Positions 32,111-42,645 of a stretch of DNA of 64,000 nucleotides are shown here, in pieces. The stretch is from the NCBI GenBank assembly GCA_944472155.2, contig OX235275.1, forward strand, positions 31,824,731 to 31,888,730, in the 5' to 3' direction. The stretch is from Trichobilharzia szidati (Eukaryota; Platyhelminthes; Trematoda; Strigeidida; Schistosomatidae). Both the position numbers and the translations under genes were made by a program. The notes under the pieces are model-generated. The model was given only the letters and a program-made list of their open reading frames with translations, ran no database searches and was not told where the DNA came from. Position 1 is the stretch's first letter. Every line of letters begins with the position of its first letter.

Positions 32111-33480
32111 TATATACCTTTGTTATTTTGATCTTGATTATTTTCCCTGAAGAATTTCATGCAACTGGTTCCCTTTATTAGTTTGAAAAGAGAAAGAATG
32201 AACATGTTTGCAGGATAATACGAGCTCGTTTTATTTCGTGGATTCTCATCAACTGCATACATCCTAAACAAAATCAAATTATAGGTTTCAAGAAAGTTGT
32301 GGAACATACTTTTTCATAAATACTTTGAGTTATAGATAGAAGGCATAAGGAACATATTTCCAGAATTTGATGTAGGTAGACAGGTTATTCGGTGTCAAAA
32401 AACAACTAATTATATATAGTGGAATTAGATATGAGGGGTAAGAGTTCAGATTTCTATTGGAAAACAACACAGATTGGTTAGAGGCATATTACAGGGTCAG
32501 GGTCAGAGAACAAAGTAAATTTACACATCTTGTGGTGGAGCGTTTAAGAGGGTGGGAGTGAATAGTGAAGTAACATTTATAACTTAAACAGACAAACAGT
32601 TAAGTAGATTTAGAAACTTGAAGGTCAAAATTGAATAGAATGGTACGTAACAAGACAAACACACAGGCATACTGACAGAAAGGCAAAACAAAAATAAAAT
32701 AAAATAGAGTTAGGGTTACCAAAGTAGTGAAAGATTAATCACACTATCTTTCTGTATACAAAGGTCTGGTCGAAATCTCTTGATAGCAATGGCTTCTGCG
32801 AAGCGAAGTAGCCGTGGGTTTCTTTGTGTATTGATTATTTTGAAGGCTTGGCTGATTTCTACTGTGTGTCCTGTGTCAATTAGATGTCTGGCGATTGCAC
32901 TTGATAACACTTTTCTTCCTTTTGTACGAAGACTCTTAGAAATGTGCTCAGAAAATCTAGTAGATGCTGTCCTCTCAGTCCTTCCTATGTACTTGCTTCC
33001 GCAGGTGCACGTGAATTGGTAAATGCAGTTGGAGTTGACGTGAGTAGGGTACTCATCTACTTTTGACTGGGTTAGCGAGCACACAGTGTTGTGAAGTAGG
33101 ATCAGTCTGGCGGCTGGAAACGTTCTTTTTAATGCACCTGTGATTCTTTTTTGTGTTCTTGTGGATAAGTCTTCCCCTTTGTACGCTAGACAGATGAAAA
33201 CTGGTTTCTTTTCAACGGTGTCGGGTTTCGGTTTGTGTACTTCTTCATTTCTATATTTTAATATGAACTTTCGAGGATATCCATTCTTGATAAGGTTCTT
33301 TTCGATGATCTCAAGTTCTTCTTCAATCTTGTCTTCTGAATATATTTCTTTGGCTCTGCTGAAGAGCGTTTTTACTAGACATCGTTTGTAACTGGTTGGG
33401 CAAAAGCTATAAAATGTAGGTATTGACCAGTCCAAGTTTCTTTCCCTGAAGAAGTTCAGGGTGAGTTTGTCGAGTTTCTT
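32111..33480 (-). mobile_element. Penelope-like element with GIY-YIG endonuclease and 3' region
   Basis: Best preserved PLE of the window. Minus-strand order: linker (33435 downwards), GIY-YIG domain, stop near 32716, then a 3' untranslated part of about 600 bp. The 3' part recurs at 40515-41290, also antisense. RT is missing upstream, so the copy is 5'-truncated. Confidence 0.85.
32716..33435 (-). CDS. PLE protein C-terminus: linker and GIY-YIG endonuclease
   Basis: Uninterrupted frame of 239 codons, the longest transposon frame here. Residues 1-60 are the post-RT linker (FYSFCPTSYKRCLVKTLFSRA; KNGYPRKFILKY). Residues 125-220 are the GIY-YIG domain: CIYQFTCTCGSKYIGRTERT contains the paired motif (YQFTC...YIGRT), followed by R in ASTRFSEHI, and later RFAEAIAIKRF. 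PLEs use RT plus this nuclease for target-primed insertion. The first Met is not a real start; the frame begins inside the parent protein. Long openness suggests a fairly recent copy. Confidence 0.82.
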   Translation of the reverse strand: MDWSIPTFYSFCPTSYKRCLVKTLFSRAKEIYSEDKIEEELEIIEKNLIKNGYPRKFILKYRNEEVHKPKPDTVEKKPVFICLAYKGEDLSTRTQKRITGALKRTFPAARLILLHNTVCSLTQSKVDEYPTHVNSNCIYQFTCTCGSKYIGRTERTASTRFSEHISKSLRTKGRKVLSSAIARHLIDTGHTVEISQAFKIINTQRNPRLLRFAEAIAIKRFRPDLCIQKDSVINLSLLW

Positions 33481-33904
33481 ACCTCGATTTCGCTGAGATT
33501 TTACAAATATATAAAATGTTTACATATGTCCCACGAAGTTAGCAGTTGTCTTCCGACTAGAACATAGGAGAGGTCTTCTACAGCAAATCTACGTTTCACT
33601 CTGTTCATTGAATTCTGTTTTAGCTGGCTGCACAACTTTCCATAAGGTTTTGGTCTCTTGCTTGTCACAGAATCTTCTCTATGTCATACTCTTGGCAAGG
33701 CCCAACTCATCATTTCTCACTCTGTGATCACCTCAGAATCTATCCAATTTATCAGTCTACCTTTTCTTCGATATGTAACATATATGTATCAGGCTATAGG
33801 TTTCTTGCTTAGTTTGTTAGCTGTCAGAGTGTAGTCTATGTAGGTTATCCCTCCCTATCAGCCATCTCATCTTCATTCGTTATCGAGCCAGAGAAGTCAG
33901 CTAT

Positions 33905-34140
33905 TGATAAAATTTGTGTTTTCCATAGTTGGTTTGTAAGGATTACATTCGTTTTTACGAATTTGACCTCGGGTTGATATTGGTTAGAGAACCATTGAAA
34001 ACCAGCACTGGAGTGCTAGACAGCTGTTTCCTCCATCCTAGTTTGAGAATCATTGGCTGTACGCACCCACCACAGGGGTTTGAACCCAGAACCTTCCGGT
34101 TACAAGGCGAGCTAGCTCATATACCATTCAGCCACGCACT
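33905..34140 (-). mobile_element. SINE-B, left arm of an inverted pair
   Basis: Antisense unit from the 3' end ('ttggtttgtaaggattac') through the mutated hammerhead (TTTCCTCCATCCTAGTTTGAG), B box GGGTTTGAACCC and A-box region up to the centre of the palindrome. Confidence 0.78.
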
Positions 34141-34348
34141 TAAATCACGAATTGGTAAAAGTTATAATTCGTGGGCCATTGAACCGGGTCTCAGTGGCTG
34201 AATGGTATACGAGCTTGCCTTGTAACCGGAAGGTCCTGGGTTCGAACCCCTGTGGTAGGCGCGTACTGCCAATGATTCCCAAACTAGGCTAATGAAACAG
34301 CTCTCCACTACTCCACTGCTGGATTTCAATGGTTCTCTAACTAATGTT
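34141..34348 (+). mobile_element. SINE-B, right arm of an inverted pair
   Basis: Sense unit: 'cacgaattggtaaaagttataattcgtgggccattg', A box GGGTCTCAGTGGCTGAATGG, CTTGTAACCGGAAGGTCCTG, B box GGGTTCGAACCCC, core CCAATGATTCCCAAACTAGG and a 3' part. Near-palindromic with 33905-34140. Confidence 0.8.
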
Positions 34349-35095
34349 AAGTCGATTAATTTGCGTTTTCAACATATCAATCCAGACTTTCATAAGCATC
34401 TAACATCGTTCGATAGTGAAGACCAGATGGCCGTTCAAAGATCATAAAACTCTCTCATTGGGAAGACATTCAAATGGGATCGCACGCCAATCTCTCAAGT
34501 TCAACTGGAATTGGATGCGATAGGTTGCGTGCTAGATGGATGATATTCGAGGTGATCATATGAAGACAAAATAAAAGCTGAAAATTAGGACTAAGAACCA
34601 AGTGGAATAGAGGTTCATGCTTCACTCAAAATCTAAAGAATCAATAACATAATGAGAAAGGTTGTGATCTCCTGTCTATTGTCTAAACATTATCACCTAT
34701 CATCTTCATAATTGCAAAAAAAATATTTTGAAGTAATGTTGTTAGTATTACTCCCTTCATCTTTCCTTCAGTAATTATCAATCTGATAAGTAGTAGATTA
34801 GTAATCGTCTTCCTTTTTTGAACACATTGGCATCAGACTTTATTCTTCCAGGGGACAGTCAATTGCTTGAGCAGTTAGGAGTATCCGTGTAGTTTTTCTT
34901 CTTTTATTCGCTACAGTAGACGTAGCGTCTTATTTATTGTCAACTAGACAATGTGATTGATGCTATGATAATGAGCTAAGCAAATATGAACGCTTATGTT
35001 CGATGGTTTTGCTAGATAAACAAGAGTCTATTTGTCTGAAATTGATTCCAGTACGGGGATTGACAACTATTTAATAATCCTAATCTTGATCATGA
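34349..35095. other. Intron, no recognisable feature
   Basis: AT-rich; no open frame or repeat ends recognised. Confidence 0.4.
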
Positions 35096-35328
35096 GCGTT
35101 GATGGCACAGCAGTAGAATGCTTGCCAATCACGCATGCGGTCCGGGATTCGATCCCTGGCCGATGCACTCCTTCACCTCGCTAAACTAGTCATAAGACTG
35201 GCAAAGAGGGAAGGATGGGCTTGAGGCTAGCGATCCTATTCTGTAAAAACATAAACACCACTGCTACCGAAACTTCAAGTCTGTCGCTTGAAGCCCTATG
35301 TTCCACTGGAAACGTAAAGGAATAAGCA
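35096..35328 (+). mobile_element. SINE-A (long-tail type)
   Basis: GCGTTGATGGCACAGCAG head, ATTCGATCCCTGGCC T arm, long-type tail with 'gaagccctatgttccactgg' and an AATAAGCAAAA end. Confidence 0.85.
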
Positions 35329-35464
35329 AAACTGAGTGATTTCTATCGGACTGAGACAATCGGTATCAATTGACATGACGCTGGTTAGTATAGACAATGC
35401 CTTAAGGTTAATCATGGAACATACCATGGAGAGTTTGAAGACAAATATATGTTGCATGGAAGAT

Positions 35465-35825
35465 TTCATCATGAGCTGACATCAGTTAGAGAACCACTGG
35501 AAAACCTGGGAGTACTGGACAGCTGTTTCGTCCTAGTCTGGGACTCTTCACAGTAGGCAACCACCGGGATTCAAACCCAGGACCTTCTGGTTACAAGGCG
35601 AGCTAGCTCGTAGACCACTGAACCACTGGGACCCGATCCAATGGTCCTTGAATTCTATCTTCTGCTAATTCACGACATACCGTGACCACTTCGCAATGTC
35701 TTCTTCGATGAGTGAGTTACTGTCTCACCTTCAACCTGCTTTACCCTACTTGCCATGGCTTCCCAATAGAACGCCAGGTTAACTGCCTGGATAGGTTCAC
35801 TCGCTAGTTAGCGTGAGATGAATTT
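35465..35825 (-). mobile_element. SINE-B, near full length
   Basis: Antisense: 3' part, hammerhead stem II GTCCCAGACTAGGAC/GAAAC with CTGTGAA in place of CTGATGA, B box GGGTTTGAATCCC, A box CCCAGTGGTTCAGTGG, and the 5' part with 'ggtcacggtatgtcgtgaat' and 'ccatggcaagtagggtaaagc'. Confidence 0.8.
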
Positions 35826-35942
35826 TCAGTTACTAGTACTTCCAGGTTTTCCAATGGTTCTGTAACTGATGTCAGCTCATGATGAAATCCTCCATTCAAT
35901 CAAACTAAATCCCTACAAAACCAATACTTGAAAATATATGTT
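35826..35942 (+). mobile_element. SINE-B 3' end, sense, next to the antisense unit
   Basis: 'cttccaggttttccaatggttctgtaactgatgtcagctcatgatgaaatcc...ccaatacttgaaaat' is the distal part of the unit in opposite orientation to its left neighbour. Confidence 0.75.
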
Positions 35943-35989
35943 GGACGGAGAAAAAGGTATCTGAATTTTTCGGACGACCATTTGTATAG

Positions 35990-36480
35990 TATTATACAAA
36001 CTCGAAGATCTAAAATCGAAAACCAACAAGTTGAAAGAAGAACCAGATAGTGGAGATACGACATCATGTGAACACAAGGAAGAAGAAGAAGTGAAAGAGA
36101 TACCTAACCAACTGCAACAATCATCAGTCACCATCAACAGGAGAAATTTGAAGATGGTCACTTTTATCGCTTATCTAGATAGCGTTGTTTCAGCCACAGG
36201 CAGGTGGCACGGATAAGGTTGTAGTAGGTACGATCAGAAATGCAAATCAGGCCTTCATTAGCAAAAAGATATGGATCTTCATTATTAATGTCGAGTCAAC
36301 ACCTTTGTACCGTGCAGCGACTTGTGACGCTCGTCATCAGAAACATTTGCAACAGGCTTTCAACTTTTAATAACACCAGTGCCTTCACTTAATGGTGAGG
36401 ATCAGATGGCCAGCCAGATGAGATTAGAAAAATGAGAAAATCCAACAGGCAACAAATTAACCAAGAATACCTTGTCTGAT
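35990..36480 (+). mobile_element. RTE-clade LINE, sense fragment
   Basis: 'agatctaaaatcgaaaaccaacaagttg' (LQAKTDKL region), CACCATCAACAGGAGAAATTTG, YLDSVVSATGR (for YLGSIVSATGG), ATTAGCAAAAAGATATGG and 'cagatggccagccagatgag'. Acidic insertion EHKEEEEVKEI in place of the Gln-rich stretch. 5' and 3' truncated. Confidence 0.7.
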
Positions 36481-36771
36481 TATTATGTAAATATGACATG
36501 TTGTGTCAACCGTGCTGAGTAACATCATGCTGCAGAGGTTGGTTCTCAATTAGAACCTGAATGCAAAAAGACTAGTTGGGTGTTAGTACGACTATGATGT
36601 AGAGCAGATTGTGTTGGAAAAAATGAAAGATATTAAAGCAGTCATGGCGTAAGCTTAAATTAACTGTGTAGAACAGAGTGAGGTGACAATTTTTAGCCCT
36701 ATGACCCGGCTGAAGTACACTACTTGTTTTGTTTCCGTTAATTCTAACTCTATACTTTCTGGTTTCGGGAT

Positions 36772-36878
36772 TCCATCACGAGCTGACATCGTTTGGAGAA
36801 ACATTGGAAAACCAACTGGGAGTACTGGACAGCTGTTTCGTCCTAGTTTGGGACTCTTCATCAGTACGTACCCGCCGG
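36772..36878 (-). mobile_element. SINE-B 3' part with intact hammerhead core residues
   Basis: Antisense segment from the 3' part to GGTACGTACTGATGAAGAG. It stops abruptly at 36878, where a sense unit begins at an internal position of its 5' part. Confidence 0.75.
36834..36864 (-). ncRNA. Hammerhead ribozyme core (SINE-B)
   Basis: On the minus strand CTGATGA, AGA, GTCCCAAACTAGGAC, GAAAC. All CUGAUGA and GAAA residues are present and stem II (GTCC/GGAC) pairs, but a 3-base AGA separates the core from stem II, and the cleavage strand is cut off by the junction at 36878. Confidence 0.6.
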
Positions 36879-37258
36879 ATTCTAGTGGGAAGTCGTAACA
36901 AGTAGGGTACAGCATATCAGGCGTGAGGAGATATACTCGCCACCACGGATGACATTGGCTAGGAATCGGGTTATTTCGTGAATTGGCAGATGTTGGAATT
37001 CGTGTGCTAGCCATTTCGTCGGGTCCCAATGGCTTAATGGTCTACGAGCTCGCCTTGTAACCAAAAGGTCTTGGGTTCAGACCCTGGAAGTGAGTGGCTG
37101 CGAACTACTGAAAGGTCCAAAACTAGGACGAAACAGCTGGCTGTTCAGTACTCCCAGATGATTTCTCAATGATTCTGTAACTAATGTCAGCTCATCATGA
37201 TGAAATCCTGTGACCAGTCAATCAAATGTCTACAAACCAATACTTGAATATCAATAGA
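36879..37258 (+). mobile_element. SINE-B, sense unit of an inverted pair
   Basis: 'ttctagtgggaagtcgtaac', 'gtgaattggcagatgttggaattcgtg', A box GGGTCCCAATGGCTTAATGG, CTTGTAACCAAAAGGTC, a B box GGGTTCAGACCC, core CTGAAAGGTCC...AGGACGAAACAGC, and the 3' end ('ctacaaaccaatacttgaa'). It ends about 75 bp before the transporter exon. Confidence 0.8.
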
Positions 37259-37331
37259 TTTCCTTCACATTTATCTAAATTTATCTAATTTTTCATTTAT
37301 ACTACCCTTTTTTGCTTATAAAATAATACAG

Positions 37332-37539
37332 ATTGGTGTAGCAGTCGGCTTCCTAATACCTCCACTTATTGTACCTATGCTGCCTTATATTACGGATACA
37401 TCATCAGGCAATCCAACAAGTATACTTGATCCAGCTGTTGATGTTATTCAACTATTCGCCAATATGAAATATTACACAATGATATTATTATATTTCAGTG
37501 CTGCATTAAACACCCTACCATTTCTCCTGGTGATATTTT
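37332..37539 (+). CDS. FLVCR: FLVCR/SLC49-type transporter, internal exon (TM5-TM6)
   Basis: 208-bp exon after the acceptor 'aataatacag' and before the donor T|GTAAGT; phase 0 in, phase 1 out. It encodes IGVAVGFLIPPLIVPMLPYI (second half of TM5; family consensus LGIAIGFLVPPVLVPN), an extracellular loop TDTSSGNPTSILDPAVD, then LFANMKYYTMILLYFSAALN and TLPFLLVIF (TM6). The ATG at 37377 is internal and not a start. It continues the frame of 3643-4028 exactly (GVFGNQ | IGVAVG), and its final T completes a Phe codon with the next exon. Confidence 0.93.
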
Positions 37540-37844
37540 GTAAGTTTATAAGATTATTTCTATTTGTGTTGTCAACGATATCCCCTTCTTATAACTTTTT
37601 TGTTTTCTAATAGTCACTATGTTCGTCTTCTGTTCTAAGTGATAGTACGACCTAGTTGACCGTCAGCTTTTCAGAAGATGAAGGGTATTGACGGTGAAGC
37701 GACATACTCTATTATGCAAGTGCAGATGCTTCCCATTCAACCCCTCAAATATTGCCTTATCCTACTTTGATCAGAGACGGACGAATCAAAGCAGCTAACT
37801 GACCGTCTAAAATACGATTTATATATTTATTTTTTCCAAAAGTC

Positions 37845-37990
37845 AGTTTGTAGGGATTTGATTTGTTTCAATTTTGACCACGGATTGATGATATCAGTTA
37901 GAGAACCATCGAAATCCCCAGTACTGGATTACTAGACAGCTATTTCATCCACCTGGCTTTCGAACTCATCGACAGTATGCACTCTATACA
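37845..37990 (-). mobile_element. SINE-B 3' part, antisense arm
   Basis: 'gtttgtagggatttgatttg', 'atatcagttagagaacca', 'ctattactagacagctatttcatccacctggc': 3' part and eroded hammerhead; sense unit follows from 37998. Confidence 0.65.
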
Positions 37991-37997
37991 AATGCAC

Positions 37998-38397
37998 TCT
38001 TGAAAATTAATTGGATGCCCGTTAGCACCCGGCTACTAGACGTAGTTGCTTGGAGTTCTATTGAGAAGTCAAGGTCAGGAGAGAGTGGGGCGAATAATCG
38101 TCACGGATGACACTGACTGGTTCTAGTCGTTTTAAAATCACGAACTGATAAAATTCATGGACCATTGGATTGGGTCTCAGCGGCTTAATGGTCTACGAGC
38201 TTGACTTGTAACTGGGAGGTGGTGGCTTTGAACTTCGGGTGGGTGCGTATTGTTGAAGAGTCCCAAACTGTGACGAAACGACCGTTCAGTGCTCCCAGCT
38301 GGTTTTCCAATGGTTCTCTAAACGATGTCAACTCATGATGAAATCTTGAAATCAATCAATTTAAATCCCTGCAAACCATTACTTGAATAAGTTATTT
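37998..38397 (+). mobile_element. SINE-B, sense unit of an inverted pair
   Basis: 5' part ('gttgcttggagttctattgagaagtc'), A box GGGTCTCAGCGGCTTAATGG, eroded B box, core TGTTGAAGAGTCCCAAACTG/GACGAAAC, 3' end 'cctgcaaaccattacttgaa'. Confidence 0.75.
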
Positions 38398-38436
38398 TTT
38401 CATGCTCTCCACAAGGTCCTTTATTTCCTGAGTGAG

Positions 38437-38726
38437 TCAGAGAACCATTGGAATCCACTATGGAGTATTGGATGGCTGTTGAGACTTTTCAGCAGTATGC
38501 ATCCAGGACCACATCGAGGATTGAACGCTGGCCATTTAGGTTACAAGGCGAGCTTGTAGAGCATTCGACCACTGAGAGGTGGAATCAAATGACCCATGAA
38601 TAATAACTTCTGTCAACTCACGATATTTAGCACGCCCGTCAGCCAGTTATCACCGGTGAGTATTTGCTCTCAATCCCGACCTGGTGCACTTCACTGATTG
38701 AAATCTATCACTTGGAGACTACCATG
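38437..38726 (-). mobile_element. SINE-B, degenerate
   Basis: Antisense; 3' part, weak hammerhead trace, ACCTAAATGGCCAGCG with an eroded B box, 'cgtgagttgacagaagttatt' and the 5' part. Core lost. Confidence 0.6.
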
Positions 38727-39185
38727 TTTTATATACGAAAAAGACGTTAACAGAGAAGAAAATTTTCCTTTCGATGATTCGTTTTCATAAGCTGTACAGT
38801 CATATATTCATATATTGAACAAATAGTTCATAAGACAAACCAGATAATGGTGAATTTGTCCTGGAGACTGTATTACGTAATGCAGGCTGTAGTCTAGAAG
38901 AGGATGACCAACTGGAACTTAGAAAATAGGGGAACAAGCTGGGATGACTTAATAACTGTGAGAGTGGACAACAAGTAGTCGAAAGACGATATTGTGTTTT
39001 TTAGATCTATATGGATATGCAATTTTATTAGTAATAATAGTAGAGTGATGATAAAATAAGGATGACGAAAATAATAATAATGATATTAAACTCACATAAT
39101 AAATGAAGCAAAATTATGGTAAGAACGTTAGTCTGGCCATAGGTACTAGTACTTCTGAACGCAGAGTTTCGGTTTCAAATTCGGA
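38727..39185. other. Intron, no recognisable feature
   Basis: AT-rich with short ATA/TAA runs; nothing recognised. Confidence 0.4.
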
Positions 39186-39189
39186 TTAG

Positions 39190-39960
39190 CCAATGATTCA
39201 GCTATGTGTAAATGCTGTATTCGAAGTTCTGTCCTGCGATGTTGAGAAACTCCGTGTAATACTGTCAAACCAGTCATGTTGGGGTACTCAATGTCCAGAG
39301 TTAACAAGGTGTTCGAGGATAGAGCTACTGATACTCTTCTTTTCTCCCCTGGCTGGACAGTGTTGCAGAATACGTTTGCGGACTACCCGTTGTGTACGGC
39401 CGATATACTTTGTTCCACACGAACGAGTGAACTTAGAAAAATATACACAGAGGTGGCCAAAATGGGAATCTTATTCTTCACGTTAAACTGGATTAACTGT
39501 CTGCTGAAGAGTTGGAGGCATCAGGTGGTTGCCTGAAAGGGCGGTTTCCAAGAATTTTTGCATTAATGTTGCCGTTTAATTCTAGTTTCATGAAGGGAGT
39601 TTTCTTAAGAAAAGTTGTGATTTTCGGCGACGGAAGCTATTCCTTCATGTTTTTTGTCTATGAGTCTGGATGAATACTCGCTCTCCAGTAGAGGGCTTCG
39701 CGTAATGATTTCAATTCATTGTCAGTTTTGTCTTCCGAACAAACTTTTCTAATCCTTGAGCATGAGGTACGTGCTAAGTTTTCCTTTCGGATCAATGGGA
39801 CAAAGCTCTGGAATTTGATAAACTGTCCAGTTCACATTTGGTTTGCGGTATATTGATCTTCAGATGTAGTAGTCTTGTGTTTGATCCATGTTCGAGGGTC
39901 AATTTTATTGATGCGTTTGCTGCGTTGAAAGTTTCGAGAAGAGATAGCCTAGATCTATTC
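39190..39960 (-). mobile_element. Penelope-like element, second family, GIY-YIG remnant
   Basis: Antisense. Near 39360-39440 the minus strand encodes CGTKYIGRTQRVVRKRILQH, a GIY-YIG motif with the following Arg/His residues, differing from the family at 32716 (CGSKYIGRTERT). The upstream 500 bp read as short broken frames (SLREALYWRASIHPDS, LNGNINAKILGNRPFRQPP). Several frameshifts; dead. Confidence 0.65.
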
Positions 39961-40639
39961 TGATTGACCACTAGGAGGGGAGGTGTTAACTAGTGTGTCT
40001 TGTCTTAATTATCGACTGACAGGACATCAATCATGTGGCCAAGTAGGTCAATGGTAGGTAACCTTTCTGACTGAATGCTGTAAGCTCGAACTTCCAAGTA
40101 GACATCATTTCCTTTCAAGCTGTAAATACGCCTTACTGTGCTAGTTGCCATCAATCGTCTAGTACCAGTAAGCTTTGTAATGAAGTCAACAAGATAGACA
40201 ATTCGCCATCGTGGTACACTTATGGTTAATATTAAATCATTGTGTTTACTGGCAGCCATCAATTATTAACGTATATATATATATATCGGCTACAGTTAAG
40301 GTTTTAAGTTCACGTATATAGATGTTAAACGAATCAAACATATTTGAAAATGTCAATCACTAAGGCCTGGCCTATAACCTTTCGTATGACTTACATGAAG
40401 CAAAACACATCTCAATAGAAAGTGTATATGAAGATGTGACCTATAATGTTTTACGTGAGATTTTCTATGTGTTATCAATGCTGTTCAAATTTATGTAAAA
40501 CTCTACTGTTTTCTTTCACCTCTGAGTTGGTCATCTGAAATAATTGTTTCATACAGCCAAATACTTCTCATTATTTATTAGTTTGAATAAAGAAAGAGCG
40601 GACACATATTTACAGTTTTGATAATACGGGCTCTTTTGG

Positions 40640-40812
40640 ATGATATAAAAGATGGTTGGTGGCAATCGGCCACAGGAAGCCCAGACAACTGACCTAGGTT
40701 TCGTGCTAGTTGGCACTCATCAACCAGATAGGCGTATCTGCAGTCTTGAAGGAACAACTCATGTCCCTTCCGTCTGAGATTCGAACCCGCTTCACCCAGT
40801 GCTGCTTCCTTT
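40640..40812 (-). mobile_element. SINE-C, 5'-truncated
   Basis: 'gatggttggtggcaatcggccacaggaagcc', 'taggtttcgtgctagttgg', 'ggcgtatctgcagtcttgaagg' and B box GGGTTCGAATCTC on the minus strand. The A-box half is missing. Confidence 0.75.
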
Positions 40813-41289
40813 TTTTTCGTCGACTGATTCTCTTCAACTGTCTACACCCTAAATAAATCAATTCGATGTTACAAAATCGTGTCTGAACATACCCTTTTTA
40901 CAGTGATTTCAACTTATAGATAGAAAGTAGTGTAGGCGACATAATTTCAAAGATGATGTAAGCAGAAAATTATTAAGTGTTAAAAGAGAGTAACCATTTA
41001 TGTAGTAATTAGACAAAGGGGTGGAATTCAGAAGTTCTGTTGGAAACAAGGATGGATAAGAGATAAATAACAAGATAGAACAACAGAATGAATTTGTACA
41101 TATTATCGTGGGGAGTTTAGGAGGGTGGTAGTGAACAGGAAAGTAAAATTATCAAATAGATAAAATAATTTAATTTAAGTTAGTAGATTTGGAGCCTTAC
41201 TACTGAGCTCAACTCAGTCAGTAAGTGAGGGAAAATCAAAATCAAGATTAAGTAGAATGCTATGCAACAGAATAAAATAAAAAGGCACA

Positions 41290-42345
41290 CGATTAAAATA
41301 TTTATCGTTGGCAGGGTATTGAGAGATTACAGTTTACAATTTATTTAGGATAGTAGGCCATACGCCTGTGTTAATCCTTTCGATTTGTTACACACAGGAG
41401 GTCCAGTCTCGCCTTGAATGAATCAACGGATGGTGCTGATACGACGTGTTCCGGTAGGGAGTTCCAATGGTTCACAATTCGATGCGAAAAAGGGATCTCC
41501 AAACGCAGACGATTCGACCGTGGTTTTTGAACCTTGAGGTGATGTCCTCGCAATTGGTTGGTGCTAGAAGGAAGAAATAAATTAGATAAATTTGCTCCAA
41601 AATCATTTCTTAGGATACGGTATGCTAGTATTAGGTCACCCCTAAGTCGTCTGTATGACAGTGGAAATAAACCCAGTCGACTTAACCTCTCCTCATATGA
41701 GAGAGTTGAGAAACCCTTTATTAGCTTAGTTCCTACTCTTTGCACCCTTTCTAATAAGTCTATTTCGCTCGCTGCCTGGATCCCATATTCCAAATGAGGT
41801 CTGATATAAGTCGGATATAATATACGAAATATTTCAGCGTCAAAATTCGCAAAAGCCTTGCGTATGGCCCATAATATTCGAAAACCCTTAGTGGCTGCAG
41901 CTCTACAGTTTGTTGCTGTTTTCAAGTCATGCTGCACAACCACTCCCAAGTCCTTGTACTCAGTGACCACTGGGAGAGTAATGCCATTCATTCAGTAATT
42001 GTGCACGTGACTATGAGATACATGCATAACTACACTCTTGCTTAAGTTAATCTCCAAGGCCCAGTGCTTACACCAATCACTTAACAAGTTTAAATCTTCC
42101 TGCAAAGAAAGTTGATCACTGTCATCGAGTAAAGCCCTCCATATCTTGATGTCATCAGCAAACAGTAAGCAGGATGACCTAACTACCGATGGAATCTCAT
42201 GAAAATAAATCAGGAAAAGAAGTGGGCCTAGAATTGTACCCTGAGGAACGCCACTCTTAACCGATTCCCATGTTGATAAAACCCCGTTAATTAATTGAGC
42301 TCTTTTTCTGTATGCATAGGTTAGGTTTAAATCTGTTGATGACAA
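41290..42345 (-). mobile_element. CR1/Jockey-type LINE, 3' half
   Basis: Inserted in a PLE, 5'-truncated inside the RT domain at 42345. Differs from the CR1-like family at 50800 and 55143. Confidence 0.8.
41371..42345 (-). pseudogene. LINE reverse transcriptase with one in-frame stop
   Basis: 325 codons in one frame. KSGVPQGTILGPLLFLIYFH (RT motif 4/B), CLLFADDIKIW (catalytic FADD box), EINLSKSVVMHVSHS, then a single TGA at 41992-41994, then YKDLGVVVQHDLKTATNC (motif 7 region), LYPTYIRPHLEYGIQA and the C-terminal HWNSLPEHVVSAPSVDSFK typical of CR1/Jockey LINEs. The TGA is the only lesion seen in this part. Confidence 0.85.
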
Positions 42346-42645
42346 TGACTTCTACGAACCGAAGTAACCATGCTTTTCTTTGCATGTATTGATTTTTTTG
42401 AAAGCCTGACTTATTTCCAGTGTCTGCCGATTGCACTGGAGAATATATATTCAGCTACCTTTCAAACGTAGACTTCTCGGGGATATGTTCAGAGAATCTA
42501 GTAGATGCTCTCCTCTCAGTCCTTCTTATGTATTACTGTTACAAGTTCAGATGAACTGGTAAATGCAGTTAGAGTTGACCTACAGAGCAGGATACTTTTG
42601 ACTACTTTTGACTGGGTAAAGGAGCGTACTGTTTTGTAATTGTAA
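42346..42645 (-). pseudogene. PLE GIY-YIG remnant
   Basis: Aligns with 32760-33090 (end of the GIY-YIG frame): on the minus strand 'tggttacttcggttcgtagaag', 'ggcagacactggaaataagtcaggctttc', 'tcctctcagtccttct' in antisense. Frame broken. Confidence 0.7.

Larger units (their letters stand above)
4029..37331 (+). other. Transporter intron, 33.3 kb, packed with transposons
   Basis: Bounded by the donor GTGAGA at 4029 and the acceptor 'aataatacag' ending at 37331. Conserved coding phase (0) and the family alignment (GVFGNQ | IGVAVGFLIPP) support joining the two exons. The content is listed separately. Stretches not listed show nothing I can name. Confidence 0.85.
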
